Part shown: positions 1 through 7,924 of the stretch, one piece after another | How the letters are laid out: each line of letters starts with the position of its first letter | Numbering within the stretch: the first letter of the stretch is position 1 | Assembly (NCBI GenBank): GCA_958295745.1 | Contig: OY282370.1 | Span: 2,082,548 to 2,146,547, forward strand | Reading direction: 5' to 3' | Source: an uncultured Acidimicrobiia bacterium | GTDB taxonomy: Bacteria; Actinomycetota; Acidimicrobiia; Spongiisociales; Spongiisociaceae | Length of the DNA: 64,000 nt | Translations under genes and position numbers: made by a program | The notes under the pieces: model-generated | Told to the model about the DNA's origin: nothing | Seen by the model: only the letters and a program-made list of their open reading frames with translations | The model's database searches: none

Positions 1-134
1 ACGACGATCACCACCACGCCGTAGGCTTCGAGGAAGGTGCGGGGCCGCAGGTTGGCGATGGCCGCCCCCATCCGCCCGCTCTCTTCGTTGCGCCGGGAGG
101 CGGCCTCCTCGAGCCTTTTGGTGCGCCGCGTCAC
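1..134 (-). CDS. ABC transporter permease, DppC-like, N-terminal part
   Basis: Only the first 44 codons are inside the window; the gene continues past the left edge. It starts with GTG at 134, and that codon overlaps the TGA stop of the next permease (GTGA), which indicates translational coupling. The visible part is a charged cytoplasmic N-terminus (VTRRTKRLEEAASRR) followed by the start of a hydrophobic segment (AYGVVVIVV). This matches the N-terminal tail and first membrane helix of the second permease (DppC/OppC type) in peptide, nickel or opine importers. The role is inferred mainly from position downstream of a DppB-like gene and a family 5 binding protein. Too little is visible to judge substrate. 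Confidence 0.7.
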   Translation of the reverse strand, partial: MTRRTKRLEEAASRRNEESGRMGAAIANLRPRTFLEAYGVVVIV

Positions 135-1168
135 GTTCCCATGCCCTCCCGCACTCGCGGATCGGCCACCGTGTACAGCAGGTCGACCGCCAGGTTGACC
201 ATCACGTAGGCCAGGCTGATGACCATGACCACCCCGGCTATCCCGTTGAGGTCGAGGCGGGTGGCGGCCCGGAAGGCGTACTCCCCGAGGCCCGGCCATC
301 CCACCACGTGCTCGATGACGATGACGCTGGTGAGCAGCGAACCGAAGGCCAGCCCCGAGAGGGTGATCATCGGGATGATGGCGTTCCGCAGGCCGTGTCG
401 GTAGAGGACCAGGGACCTCTTCAGGCCCTTGCCCCGGGCGGTGCGGACGTAGTCCGATTCAAGGGCTTCGACCATCTCGGAGCGGACCACCCGGGCGAAG
501 TAGAACCCGATCACCGTCCCCAGCAACAGGGCCGGGTAGGCGAGATGGTGGAGGGCGTCCCACAGGGCGTCCCAGCGCCGGGCGATGATCGAGTCGAGCA
601 CGACCATCCTGGTGACCGCCGGGGGCGCGCGGGTGAAGATGTCCAGCTGCCCCGGCCCGGCGGCCCATCCCAGCCGGCCGTAGAAGATGGTGAACCCGAC
701 GATGGCCAGCCAGAACACCGGAACCGAGATGGCCAGCGTGGACACCACCTTGAACCCTTCGTCCCAGAACCGGCCCTTGCGCGAGGCGGCGAACACCCCC
801 AGCGGGATGCCTATCGCCAGCGCCGCCAACATGGCGGCCAGCACCAGCTCGATGGTGGGCGGCACCACCTTCGCCAAGTCGGTGGTGACGGGGCGCAGGG
901 TGTTGCTGGCCTCGCCCAAGTCGCCCTTCGTCAGGTTGGTGAGGTAGATCCAGTAGCGCTCCAGGATCGGCCTGTCCCACCCCCAGCGGGCGTTGAGGGC
1001 GTTGAGGATGTTCTGTTCCGCCTCGTCGGTGTGGACGGCGCCGCGCCCCCCCAGATAGGCGGCCGCCGGGTCGATGGGAATCAGCTGGGAGACGACGAAG
1101 GTGATGAAGGTCATACCGAGGAGCACGAACGGCATCAAGGACAGCCGCCGCAGGATGAACCACCGCAT
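131..1168 (-). CDS. ABC transporter permease, DppB/OppB-like
   Basis: Inner-membrane permease of 345 residues, the usual length for DppB. It opens with the family pattern MRWFILRRL and a first membrane helix, then a periplasmic segment ending with SQLIPIDPAAAYLGG. The C-terminal half carries the coupling loop (VRTARGKGLKRSLVLYRHGL followed by RNAIIPMI) that contacts the ATPase. The start is supported by GAGGGG eight bases upstream. It lies 120 bases downstream of the binding-protein gene and overlaps the next permease by four bases, so SBP-permease-permease form one operon. The ATPase genes are not in view. Substrate is probably a peptide, opine or similar solute, which cannot be settled from sequence. 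Confidence 0.93.
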   Translation of the reverse strand: MRWFILRRLSLMPFVLLGMTFITFVVSQLIPIDPAAAYLGGRGAVHTDEAEQNILNALNARWGWDRPILERYWIYLTNLTKGDLGEASNTLRPVTTDLAKVVPPTIELVLAAMLAALAIGIPLGVFAASRKGRFWDEGFKVVSTLAISVPVFWLAIVGFTIFYGRLGWAAGPGQLDIFTRAPPAVTRMVVLDSIIARRWDALWDALHHLAYPALLLGTVIGFYFARVVRSEMVEALESDYVRTARGKGLKRSLVLYRHGLRNAIIPMITLSGLAFGSLLTSVIVIEHVVGWPGLGEYAFRAATRLDLNGIAGVVMVISLAYVMVNLAVDLLYTVADPRVREGMGT

Positions 1169-1222
1169 CGTTACCCCTCTACCGACAGGCGCCTAACGGA
1201 GGCCGAGGCGCGGGGGTTTTCG

Positions 1223-1257
1223 GGTTGCGGGCGGCCGAAGACCGGCCGCCCGCAACC
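1223..1257. other. Long intercistronic hairpin between binding-protein and permease genes
   Basis: A perfect inverted repeat of 15 bp (1223-1237 with 1243-1257) around the loop AAGAC. Neither strand has a T-run after it, so it is not a classical intrinsic terminator. Such hairpins after a binding-protein gene often protect the upstream mRNA and lower expression of the downstream permeases; that role is inferred. Confidence 0.6.
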
Positions 1258-1288
1258 TGCCGCTGCTTCTGATCTGCGCAGACCGCCG

Positions 1289-3091
1289 CTACGAACCTGC
1301 GCGGCCCATCCGGTAGGGCTCGAACCGGTACACGGCGTGGTAGTAGACGCCGGTGAGGCTGTTGACGTGCGGATACCACTCGGGCACCTCGGTCAGCAGG
1401 TGGATCGGGCTGCTCTCCAGGCTCAGCGTTTCGGTTTCGTTGAGCAGGCGGATCCGCTCGTCTGGGTCTACCGCCGCCAGGGTGGCCTCGCCCAGCGCCT
1501 TTATCTCCGCGTAGTTGGGCCAACCCGCGCCGTTGTCGTCCCACCTGGCGCGTCCTGACAGAACGCCTCCGGGGAACGAGACCGACGCCGAGCTGACCGC
1601 CGAGGGGAACTCCGGGAACCAGTCGCTCACGTTGATGTCGAGGTCTCCGTTGCGGAAGTCGGTGAAGAAGACGCCCGCATCGCGGATCTGGACGTCGGTC
1701 ACCACGCCGATGTCCTTCCAGTCCTGTGCGAGCTTCTGCACCACATCTCCGAAGATCGGGCAGAACCCGGTCCACTGGAAGGTCTGCAGACGGATCGGCT
1801 TGTACCCGGGCGTATCGGAGTTGTAGCCGTCGGGGTAACCCGCCTCCGCCAGCAGCGCCTTGGCCTGATCGAGGTCACGCTCGTAGCCGGACGAGATCCC
1901 GCCGAGGCGGACCGGCGCCAAGCCGTAGGCGCGCAGGGCGGGGAAGCCGGGGCACAGCCGCTGCAGGCCGTCGTAGTCGATGGCCAGCTTGAGGGCCTTC
2001 TGGACGGTCGGGTTGGCCACGAACTCGTTGTTGGCCGGGTCGGCCGTGAATGCCACGTAGTACCAGTGGTTGGTGTTGGCTTGGAGGATGGTGTAGTTCT
2101 CGCCTAGCGAGGCCGCCTGGTGGGGGATCACCGTCCACGCCAGGTCGATGTCCCCGCGGCCCAGCGCATCGATGCGCGACTGCGCCTCAGGGATGTCGGT
2201 GAAGATGATGCGCTCCATGGCGGCGGACGGTCCGCCCCAGTAGTCGTCGACCCGAACCAGATCGAGCCGCACGCCGGGATCGGAGAAGTCCATGATGAAC
2301 GGCCCGGATCCGGCGCTGTTGACAGTTAGCCATTCCTCGGCGGTGTCGGTCTCGGCGGCGTCCTCCCCGGCCGATCCGCCGTTGGCCTCGACTAGAGCGC
2401 TGTTGAGGACGGCGAAGGCCGCCGCCGTCATCAGCCCCGGGAACTCCGCGTCGGGATCGGACAGGTTGATGACCACGGTCTGGGGGTCGGGGGCCTCGAC
2501 GCTCTCGATGTTGGCGGCCTGGTAGGACGGCGGGCCCTGCTTGTTCTTGAAGCGCATGAAGGACCAGCGGACGTCCTCGGAAGTGACCTGGGCGCCGTCA
2601 TGGAAACGGGCGTTCGGGTCGAGCACGAACGTCCACTGCGTGGCGTCTGCGTTGGAAGACCACTCGGTTGCCAGCTCGGGGGCGAGCTTCTGGTAGTCGT
2701 ATCCGTCCGCGGTCTCGACCCACTGCGTGAGATGGTTGTAGACCGAGCCGAGCACCGTTACATACAGCTCCGCGAAGGCGGTCGCCGGATCGAAGGTCGT
2801 ATCGCCGAACATTTGCTTGCCGACGATGAGGGTGCCTTCCCGCCCGGTCAGCGGACCGGCCGGTGCCTGGGTGGTAGTGGTGGCGGCGGCGGTTGTCGTG
2901 GCGCCGGCGGCCACGGCCGTGGTTGTAGTCGTGCCCACCTCGGTGATGGTGGTGGCGGTCGTGACCTCCGCCGCGGTAGTGGCGGTGGGCGGTCTGGTCG
3001 TCTCTGTGGTGTCGTCCGAGCCGCACGCGGCCGCGATGACGGCCAGCGACAACAGCACGGCCAGCCAGCGGCCTGTCCTTAGTGTCGGCAT
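1289..3091 (-). CDS. ABC transporter substrate-binding lipoprotein, family 5
   Basis: Extracellular solute-binding protein of 600 residues, of the DppA/OppA type. The N-terminus is a lipoprotein signal peptide with lipobox AAAC (Cys about residue 23), followed by a Thr/Ala-rich linker of about 50 residues. The mature domain begins near GREGTLIVGKQMFGDTTFD. Family features include LDPNARFHDGAQVTSEDVRW and the aromatic-rich C-terminus. The start has AAGGAG four bases upstream. The gene heads the importer operon. The Thr-rich linker resembles linkers seen in other actinobacterial lipoproteins, including the binding protein at 31688-32869. The ligand is unknown. Confidence 0.93.
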   Translation of the reverse strand: MPTLRTGRWLAVLLSLAVIAAACGSDDTTETTRPPTATTAAEVTTATTITEVGTTTTTAVAAGATTTAAATTTTQAPAGPLTGREGTLIVGKQMFGDTTFDPATAFAELYVTVLGSVYNHLTQWVETADGYDYQKLAPELATEWSSNADATQWTFVLDPNARFHDGAQVTSEDVRWSFMRFKNKQGPPSYQAANIESVEAPDPQTVVINLSDPDAEFPGLMTAAAFAVLNSALVEANGGSAGEDAAETDTAEEWLTVNSAGSGPFIMDFSDPGVRLDLVRVDDYWGGPSAAMERIIFTDIPEAQSRIDALGRGDIDLAWTVIPHQAASLGENYTILQANTNHWYYVAFTADPANNEFVANPTVQKALKLAIDYDGLQRLCPGFPALRAYGLAPVRLGGISSGYERDLDQAKALLAEAGYPDGYNSDTPGYKPIRLQTFQWTGFCPIFGDVVQKLAQDWKDIGVVTDVQIRDAGVFFTDFRNGDLDINVSDWFPEFPSAVSSASVSFPGGVLSGRARWDDNGAGWPNYAEIKALGEATLAAVDPDERIRLLNETETLSLESSPIHLLTEVPEWYPHVNSLTGVYYHAVYRFEPYRMGRAGS

Positions 3092-3279
3092 GTTTCTCCT
3101 TCCTGCTGCGTGGATCTAATCGAGAAAAAAGACACAGTCGTTTCCATGTCAGGTGATCCGCAACCATGAAACATACACGGCCCTACCGACATGCGCATCG
3201 GTCCGGGCATGTCGGCGGTGGTGCACGGTCGGACGAGACCGGTCGTTCGGCCCGTCCCGGACCCGCCGCCGCACGGCCG

Positions 3280-4299
3280 TCAGGGCAGCAGGACGGCCCG
3301 GCCTTCCACTTCACCGGCGGCGAGGCGGGCCAGCACCTCGTTGATGTCCATCAGCGGATACCGCTCCAGTGACGGGGTCAAACGGTTCTCCCGGGCGAGC
3401 GCCACCACCTCGCGGAGGTCGCTGCGCCCTCCCCACCACGCGGTCGTCAGGTCCACTTCCGCGGGGAAGCCGTAGGGCGAATAGGACAGAACGCCGCCGC
3501 CCAAGCCTACGTTCACGATCAGGGCGAACCGGCCGACCACGCGCACGGAGAGCTCCATGGTGGCGGTGGACCCTACGAAGTCGAGCACCGCATCGGCGCC
3601 GCCCCCGCCGGTCAGATCCGACACCGCCTCCACGGCCTCCTCGGCGTCGCCGGCCACCGCGTCGGCGCCCAGTCGCGCCGCCAACCTTCGGGCGGGCGGC
3701 GAGGTGTCCACGGCCACCACCCGGGCGGTGGACAGGAGCTTCAGGTACTGCAGCCCGAAGTGGCCGAGGCCTCCTATACCTATAGCCACCGCCGTCGAGC
3801 CGGGGGTCAGCCGGGGGAGGGCGCGCCGCACCGCCCGGTAGGGAGTGAGACCGGCGTCGGTGAGGGCGGCCGCCTCCGCCGGGTCGAGGTCCCCGACCGG
3901 CTCGAGGTGGCGGGCGGCCGGAACCAGCAGGTATTCGGCGTATCCGCCCGCAGGTCCGTGCCCCACCCAGCGGGTCTGGTCGCATGCCTGTTCGTCTCCC
4001 CGCAGGCAGTAGAAGCAGCGCCCGCACCCCCAGGCGCCGAAGACGGCCACCGCCTCCCCTTCCCGGAGGCCGGTTACCCCGCGGCCCAGTCCGGCCACCT
4101 GCCCGGCGATCTCATGGCCGAGCACCGCGGGCAGCCTCTCGATGATGTTCGACCTTCCCGAGACCACCGTCAGGTCGGAGTGGCAGACACCCACCCCGGC
4201 GACGCGCACCAGCACCTCGCCTGGGCCCGGCTCGGGCGAGGGCACCTCCCGTATCTCCAACGGTTCCCCGTAGGCGGTGAGGACGGCGGCCTTCATCAT
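3280..4299 (-). CDS. Zinc-dependent alcohol dehydrogenase (MDR superfamily)
   Basis: Cytoplasmic medium-chain dehydrogenase, 339 residues. Catalytic zinc ligands are visible as C39-H40 and the GHE motif (61-63). A structural zinc site is intact with C92, C95, C98 and C106. The nucleotide-binding motif GIGGLGHFGLQYLK follows. An upstream ATG at 4344 is in frame, but ATG 4299 has GGAGG seven bases before it and gives the normal N-terminus MMKAAVLTAYGEP. Substrate cannot be told; the closest general type is NAD(P)-dependent alcohol or polyol dehydrogenase. It appears to be a single-gene unit, with AT-richer DNA upstream. Confidence 0.92.
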   Translation of the reverse strand: MMKAAVLTAYGEPLEIREVPSPEPGPGEVLVRVAGVGVCHSDLTVVSGRSNIIERLPAVLGHEIAGQVAGLGRGVTGLREGEAVAVFGAWGCGRCFYCLRGDEQACDQTRWVGHGPAGGYAEYLLVPAARHLEPVGDLDPAEAAALTDAGLTPYRAVRRALPRLTPGSTAVAIGIGGLGHFGLQYLKLLSTARVVAVDTSPPARRLAARLGADAVAGDAEEAVEAVSDLTGGGGADAVLDFVGSTATMELSVRVVGRFALIVNVGLGGGVLSYSPYGFPAEVDLTTAWWGGRSDLREVVALARENRLTPSLERYPLMDINEVLARLAAGEVEGRAVLLP

Positions 4300-4412
4300 C
4301 TGGATCCTCCGGGCGTCCTTGCAGTCCGATGAAGGATAGGCCACTCGAAGGCACCGCGGCTATCGGATCTCAACCCCCCAACAGCCCAGACTCTTCGTAG
4401 GAAAACATCATT

Positions 4413-4440
4413 TTGACAATTTCCTTGACTATGCTATAAT
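4413..4440 (+). promoter_or_regulatory. Sigma70-type promoter upstream of the NYN gene
   Basis: TTGACA at 4413-4418 and TATAAT at 4435-4440 are both consensus, separated by 16 bases. It would give a leader of about 165 bases before the NYN gene. The leader holds a 7-bp hairpin (4511-4531, arms AGCAAGG and CCTTGCT) and a possible 12-codon peptide starting at 4496 that overlaps it. Confidence 0.7.
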
Positions 4441-4610
4441 CCCTGTCACAAGAGAAGAACTCCTATTCCAGGTGGATCTTCAACGTATTGGTCAGATGGC
4501 AAGGAGGTGTAGCAAGGCTCGAGTCCTTGCTTGAGATATTCAAAGCATGATGCCTTTTTCAGGCAATTGTACGACCATCCAAGGTCTTTGGTGAATATGA
4601 AAGGAATGAA

Positions 4611-5177
4611 ATGAACAAGCTAAATACAAAGCAAATGCGGATCGCTACGGATAGTCGATCTAGTCCTAGGCGGTTGATCCCCCTAGCAAAGCACGTTCCG
4701 CCCGGCCGGACTCTCCATCTGGTTGATATCGAGAACCTGATGGGCGGGCCGCTGGCCGGAGAGGAAAGACTGCGTTGGGCTGTATTCGACTATCAGGTTG
4801 CCGTGTCTGCGGGTGAGCTCGATCCTGTGGTTGTGGGTTCGAATCCGCAGATCGGTGATCTTGTCTATGTTGCTTGGCAGAAATGTATCGATATCAACGA
4901 TACTTGGCCTGTGGCAAGACTGGTAGTCAGAAAGGGTCCAGACGGCGCCGATGAGGTGCTCCTAGAAGAGGTGAAGAACCATGGGCTCATCTTGAAACGG
5001 TATGACCGCATCCTCATCGGCTCGGGCGACGGCATCTTCGCTCCGGTTGCCGAAGCGTACAGGAGCTACGGGCTGATCGTGGGAGTGGTGTCGCGCAGGC
5101 GCAGCCTGTCGGCGGCGCTCCGTGAGGCTGCGTCGTTCGTCAGGTTCATTCCCGATTACGACGATCTGGCCGCCTGA
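4611..5177 (+). CDS. NYN (PIN-like) domain protein
   Basis: Predicted ribonuclease-fold protein of 188 residues. Acidic residues expected for a NYN/PIN active site are present: D in TLHLVDIENL (about residue 39), D in GADEVLLEEV (about 112) and D in LIGSGDGIFAP (about 133). The C-terminal GVVSRRRSLSAAL segment is typical of small actinobacterial NYN proteins. The start ATG has GGAA three bases upstream. It has its own strong promoter and long leader, and is convergent with the pilin genes. Base composition is somewhat AT-richer than the flanks, especially upstream. Its RNA target is unknown; it could act in RNA decay or as a stand-alone toxin-like nuclease. Confidence 0.85.
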   Translation: MNKLNTKQMRIATDSRSSPRRLIPLAKHVPPGRTLHLVDIENLMGGPLAGEERLRWAVFDYQVAVSAGELDPVVVGSNPQIGDLVYVAWQKCIDINDTWPVARLVVRKGPDGADEVLLEEVKNHGLILKRYDRILIGSGDGIFAPVAEAYRSYGLIVGVVSRRRSLSAALREAASFVRFIPDYDDLAA

Positions 5178-5210
5178 CGGCCACCGGGTGGGATCGAGAC
5201 CGGCCGAACC

Positions 5211-5251
5211 GATCCCCCGTCTCGCTCGACACCGGGTGAGGACGGGGGATC
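5211..5251. terminator. Inverted repeat between convergent genes
   Basis: Perfect 11-bp arms (GATCCCCCGTC at 5211-5221, its complement at 5241-5251) separated by 19 bases that can pair further. It sits between the NYN gene and the last pilin gene and overlaps the latter's stop codon. There is no T-run, so bidirectional termination is only likely. Confidence 0.5.
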
Positions 5252-5711
5252 ACTGTTTGAAGACGGTGGGGGAGGCTCGGCTTTCCACGATAACCGTGAT
5301 GCCTTGGGGCGGGACGAACAGCTGGAGGATGGCGAGCTGCACGACGCCGTTCAGCGTCACCTTCACCGACGATCTGGTGGCCGAGGCCTCCACTGTCATC
5401 GACGAGGGGTCCCACTCCGGTTGGTCTTCGGCGAACTTCTTGGCGGTGTCCTCCGCCTTCTTCGGCACCAGCACGAGGCGGTTTTCGTACAGTTCGTTCT
5501 TGTCCAGCTCAGTAGCGCCGGCTACGGCGGCCTTGTCGGCGATTCCGGTCAGCGTTCCATGCCAGGAGAGCACCTGCCACAGGTCCAGGGCCAGGCCGCC
5601 TGCGAAGAACAGCAGCAGGACGAGGCCGAGGCTCCAGATGACGACCGTTCCCCGCTCGCCCTCAGTGGGCCGCCTTCGAGGGCTTGGCCCGCCCCTCCGT
5701 TCACGGGTCAT
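5250..5711 (-). CDS. TadE/TadG-like pilus assembly protein
   Basis: 153-residue single-pass membrane protein. After a basic N-terminus it carries the pattern GERGTVVIWSLGLVLLLFFA, the G/E-R/G plus hydrophobic helix typical of TadE/TadG and Flp-type pseudopilins, then QVLSWHGTLTGIADKAAVAG, which matches the TadG N-terminal region where bases of the helix carry Ala-rich packing. ATG 5711 overlaps the TGA of the upstream gene (ATGA), so that start is chosen over an in-frame ATG at 5861. Third gene of a three-gene overlapping set. Likely a minor component of a Tad pilus or a secreted surface complex; the TadA ATPase and platform genes are not in the window. Confidence 0.75.
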   Translation of the reverse strand: MTRERRGGPSPRRRPTEGERGTVVIWSLGLVLLLFFAGGLALDLWQVLSWHGTLTGIADKAAVAGATELDKNELYENRLVLVPKKAEDTAKKFAEDQPEWDPSSMTVEASATRSSVKVTLNGVVQLAILQLFVPPQGITVIVESRASPTVFKQ

Positions 5712-6169
5712 GGCGCACTCCGGTAGTTCTCGATCTGTTCCCGGTAGGTTTGTTCGATCGTCACGGTGCCGAGGCTGCCGAAGCCTACGACGCTGACGGC
5801 CGGCACCTGGAAGGAGACCCTGGCTGTTACAACTTCTCCGGGCCGCCATGCAGTGGAGCATTCGATCTTCAATTTCGTTCCCTCCGGCGATAGGCCCCGC
5901 CCGTTCAGGATGCTTCGGACGACGGCCTCGGCGCGGCTCTGCCCTGTGTTCGGATCGGAGGCCGTCGCGCAGGCCCGCGCCGCCTCCCGGGCGGCGGCGT
6001 CGCCCATCGACTTGTACTCCATCATGAGGGGAAAGCCGAGCAGCATCATGGCGGTGGGGATCAGCAGGAACGCCGACACCATCACCAGGTCTATGGCCCC
6101 GGCGCCCTTCTCACAACCGGCGCCTTGCTTGCACCGGGGGCCGGTTCGGAGGCGTTCGGCCCGGTTCAC
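5708..6169 (-). CDS. TadE-like minor pilin
   Basis: 153-residue protein starting at GTG 6169, which overlaps the stop of the upstream gene (GTGA). A processing-site-like CEKGAGAIDLV precedes a hydrophobic helix (about residues 27-50). After the helix comes KSMGDAAAREAARACATA, the Ala/Arg-rich segment common in TadE proteins. The C-terminal half is a small beta-rich domain. Because it has no independent ribosome binding site, its translation probably depends on the upstream gene. An open frame extends upstream in this frame to 6547 but is a shadow of the preceding gene. Confidence 0.75.
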   Translation of the reverse strand: MNRAERLRTGPRCKQGAGCEKGAGAIDLVMVSAFLLIPTAMMLLGFPLMMEYKSMGDAAAREAARACATASDPNTGQSRAEAVVRSILNGRGLSPEGTKLKIECSTAWRPGEVVTARVSFQVPAVSVVGFGSLGTVTIEQTYREQIENYRSAP

Positions 6170-6675
6170 GGTTTCGGTTCCGGTTCGGTCACGGAGGCGG
6201 CCCGGATGGTGAAGCTCCAGTCGGGTCCGAAGGCGGAGAACATCGGCTGGAGCCGGGCGGTGATGGCGGCGGTGGTGGTGAGCGGCCCCTTGGAGCATTC
6301 GACCGAGGCGCCGGACGTGTAGATGTTGGCCAGGTCGGCGATGGTCCGGTTGGCCAGGGTCTCGCAGGCGGCTTCGGTGCCTCCCGCTCGGGCGCCGGCC
6401 CGGGCCCCCGCATCGGCGGCGTGTTGGATCACGGATCTGGTGTAGAGCATGAGCAGGGCGTTGAACAGGAACAGGGTGAGCACCAGCGCAGTGATGACCG
6501 CCATCAGTATTTCGACGGTGGCGGCGCCCCTCTCTCCGGCGGCGCACTTCTCTCCGGCGGCGGAATGCCGAAGGCGGCGGAGGAGCCCGGACACCCCTCG
6601 TCCGTCCGTCCTTCCGGCCGCGGTGCTCTCACCGCGCCTGCATCGTCTGCCGTCTCGGAGCCGGATCATGGTCAT
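6166..6675 (-). CDS. TadE-like pilus protein
   Basis: First gene of the pilin trio, 169 residues. A basic leader of about 45 residues ends with GERGAATVEILMAVITALVL, the classic TadE signature where processing would leave the hydrophobic helix. Downstream, QHAADAGARAGARAGG matches the family's Ala/Gly-rich stretch. The promoter region is shared with moaA, which is divergent, and carries two 20-bp tandem repeats. Start choice is uncertain because several ATG/GTG codons lie in the long leader. Confidence 0.78.
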   Translation of the reverse strand: MTMIRLRDGRRCRRGESTAAGRTDGRGVSGLLRRLRHSAAGEKCAAGERGAATVEILMAVITALVLTLFLFNALLMLYTRSVIQHAADAGARAGARAGGTEAACETLANRTIADLANIYTSGASVECSKGPLTTTAAITARLQPMFSAFGPDWSFTIRAASVTEPEPKP

Positions 6676-6729
6676 GTACCGGCGTCAAGGTAGAGCCGAA
6701 TCGGGTACGCCCGCCTTCGTAATTCCATG

Positions 6730-6769
6730 TTATTTTTCCCGCTTCGGGATTATTTTTCCCGTTCTCGGG
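6730..6769. repeat. Two tandem 20-bp repeats between pilin genes and moaA
   Basis: Units 6730-6749 and 6750-6769 both begin TTATTTTTCCCG and end in a short CCCG/CGGG hairpin. The period of 20 bases is about two helical turns. Placement in the divergent promoter region suggests paired operator sites or stacked hairpins; no regulator can be named. Confidence 0.55.
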
Positions 6770-6809
6770 TTCGCGCCCCGAAGAGGCCGGGTATCGGTAA
6801 CCTGTGCCC

Positions 6810-7817
6810 ATGGAACCCGCGGTATTCGATACCCGCCGCCGCCCGTTACGGGATCTGCGGCTGTCGGTCACCGACCGGTGCAATTTCCGGTGCCGCTACT
6901 GCATGCCGGCCGAGATATTCAACCGAGAGTACGTGTTCCTCAGGCGGGATATGCTGCTCAGCTTCGAGGAGCTGACCACCCTGGCCAAGGCCTTCCGACG
7001 GCTGGGCGTGGAGAAGATCAGGATCACGGGGGGCGAGCCTCTGTTGCGCAAGGGGGTCGAGGATCTGGTGGCCATGCTGGTGGAGGCCACCGGCTGCGAG
7101 ATCACCCTCACCACCAACGGATCGCTGCTGGTGCGCAAGGCGGGGGCCTTGGCCTCCGCCGGGTTGTCCCGCATCACGGTCTCGCTGGATTCTCTCGACG
7201 ACGCCGTCTTCCAGGAGATGAACGACGTCGGGTTTCCGGTGGAGTCGGTGCTCGAAGGAATCGAAGCCGCCTCCGCCGCCGGACTGCCGGTCAAGGTCAA
7301 TGCGGTGGTAAAGCGCGGGGTGAACGATGGGGGAGCGATCGACATGGCCCGTTACTTCCGCGGCACCGGCCACATCCTGCGCTTCATCGAGTACATGGAC
7401 GTGGGGGTCACCAACGGTTGGCGCATGGATGACGTGGTGCCCGCCGCCGAGCTGATCGAGGCCATCGACGCCCGGTTCCCCATCCGGCCGGCGGCGCCCA
7501 ACTACCGGGGAGAGGTGGCCAAACGCTGGCAGTACGAGGACGGGCAAGGGGAGGTCGGGTTCATCGCCTCCGTCACCCGGCCTTTCTGCGGGACGTGCAC
7601 GCGGGCGCGGGTCTCGGCGGAGGGGACTCTGTACACCTGCCTGTTCGCCGCCGCCGGCACCGACCTGCGCGGTTTGCTGCGGTCGGGGGCGGAGGTGGAC
7701 GAGCTGGTGCGCGTGGTGGGCGGGGTGTGGGAGGTCAGGGAGGATCGGTATTCGGAAATCCGTTCCGAGGCCACGGTCGACCTGCCCAAGGTCGAGATGA
7801 GCTACATCGGAGGATGA
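6810..7817 (+). CDS. moaA: GTP 3',8-cyclase MoaA
   Basis: Radical SAM enzyme that starts molybdenum cofactor synthesis by converting GTP to 3',8-cyclo-7,8-dihydro-GTP. The N-terminal cluster motif C24-x3-C28-x2-C31 (CNFRCRYC) binds SAM. The C-terminal second cluster is present as PFCGTCTRARVSAEGTLYTC (C-x2-C-x13-C), and the protein ends in the required Gly-Gly tail (SYIGG). Length 335 is normal. ATG 6810 is preceded by TAACCT and six bases, as in leaderless actinobacterial transcripts; GTG 6804 is the alternative. No other moa genes are nearby. Confidence 0.93.
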   Translation: MEPAVFDTRRRPLRDLRLSVTDRCNFRCRYCMPAEIFNREYVFLRRDMLLSFEELTTLAKAFRRLGVEKIRITGGEPLLRKGVEDLVAMLVEATGCEITLTTNGSLLVRKAGALASAGLSRITVSLDSLDDAVFQEMNDVGFPVESVLEGIEAASAAGLPVKVNAVVKRGVNDGGAIDMARYFRGTGHILRFIEYMDVGVTNGWRMDDVVPAAELIEAIDARFPIRPAAPNYRGEVAKRWQYEDGQGEVGFIASVTRPFCGTCTRARVSAEGTLYTCLFAAAGTDLRGLLRSGAEVDELVRVVGGVWEVREDRYSEIRSEATVDLPKVEMSYIGG

Positions 7818-7924
7818 CACCCGTCGCGCCCCCGCTTTCCGAGGGGCCGGGGCGGGGCGGCTGAGAAGCCGACGGATCCATCTATCCTGAGGCCTCCCGA
7901 CAATTACACCCCTACGGAGAATCC

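Noticed and set aside
4833-4849. tRNA T-arm-like sequence (GGTTCGAATCC)
   Set aside because: It lies inside the NYN reading frame and no acceptor, D or anticodon arm can be built around it.
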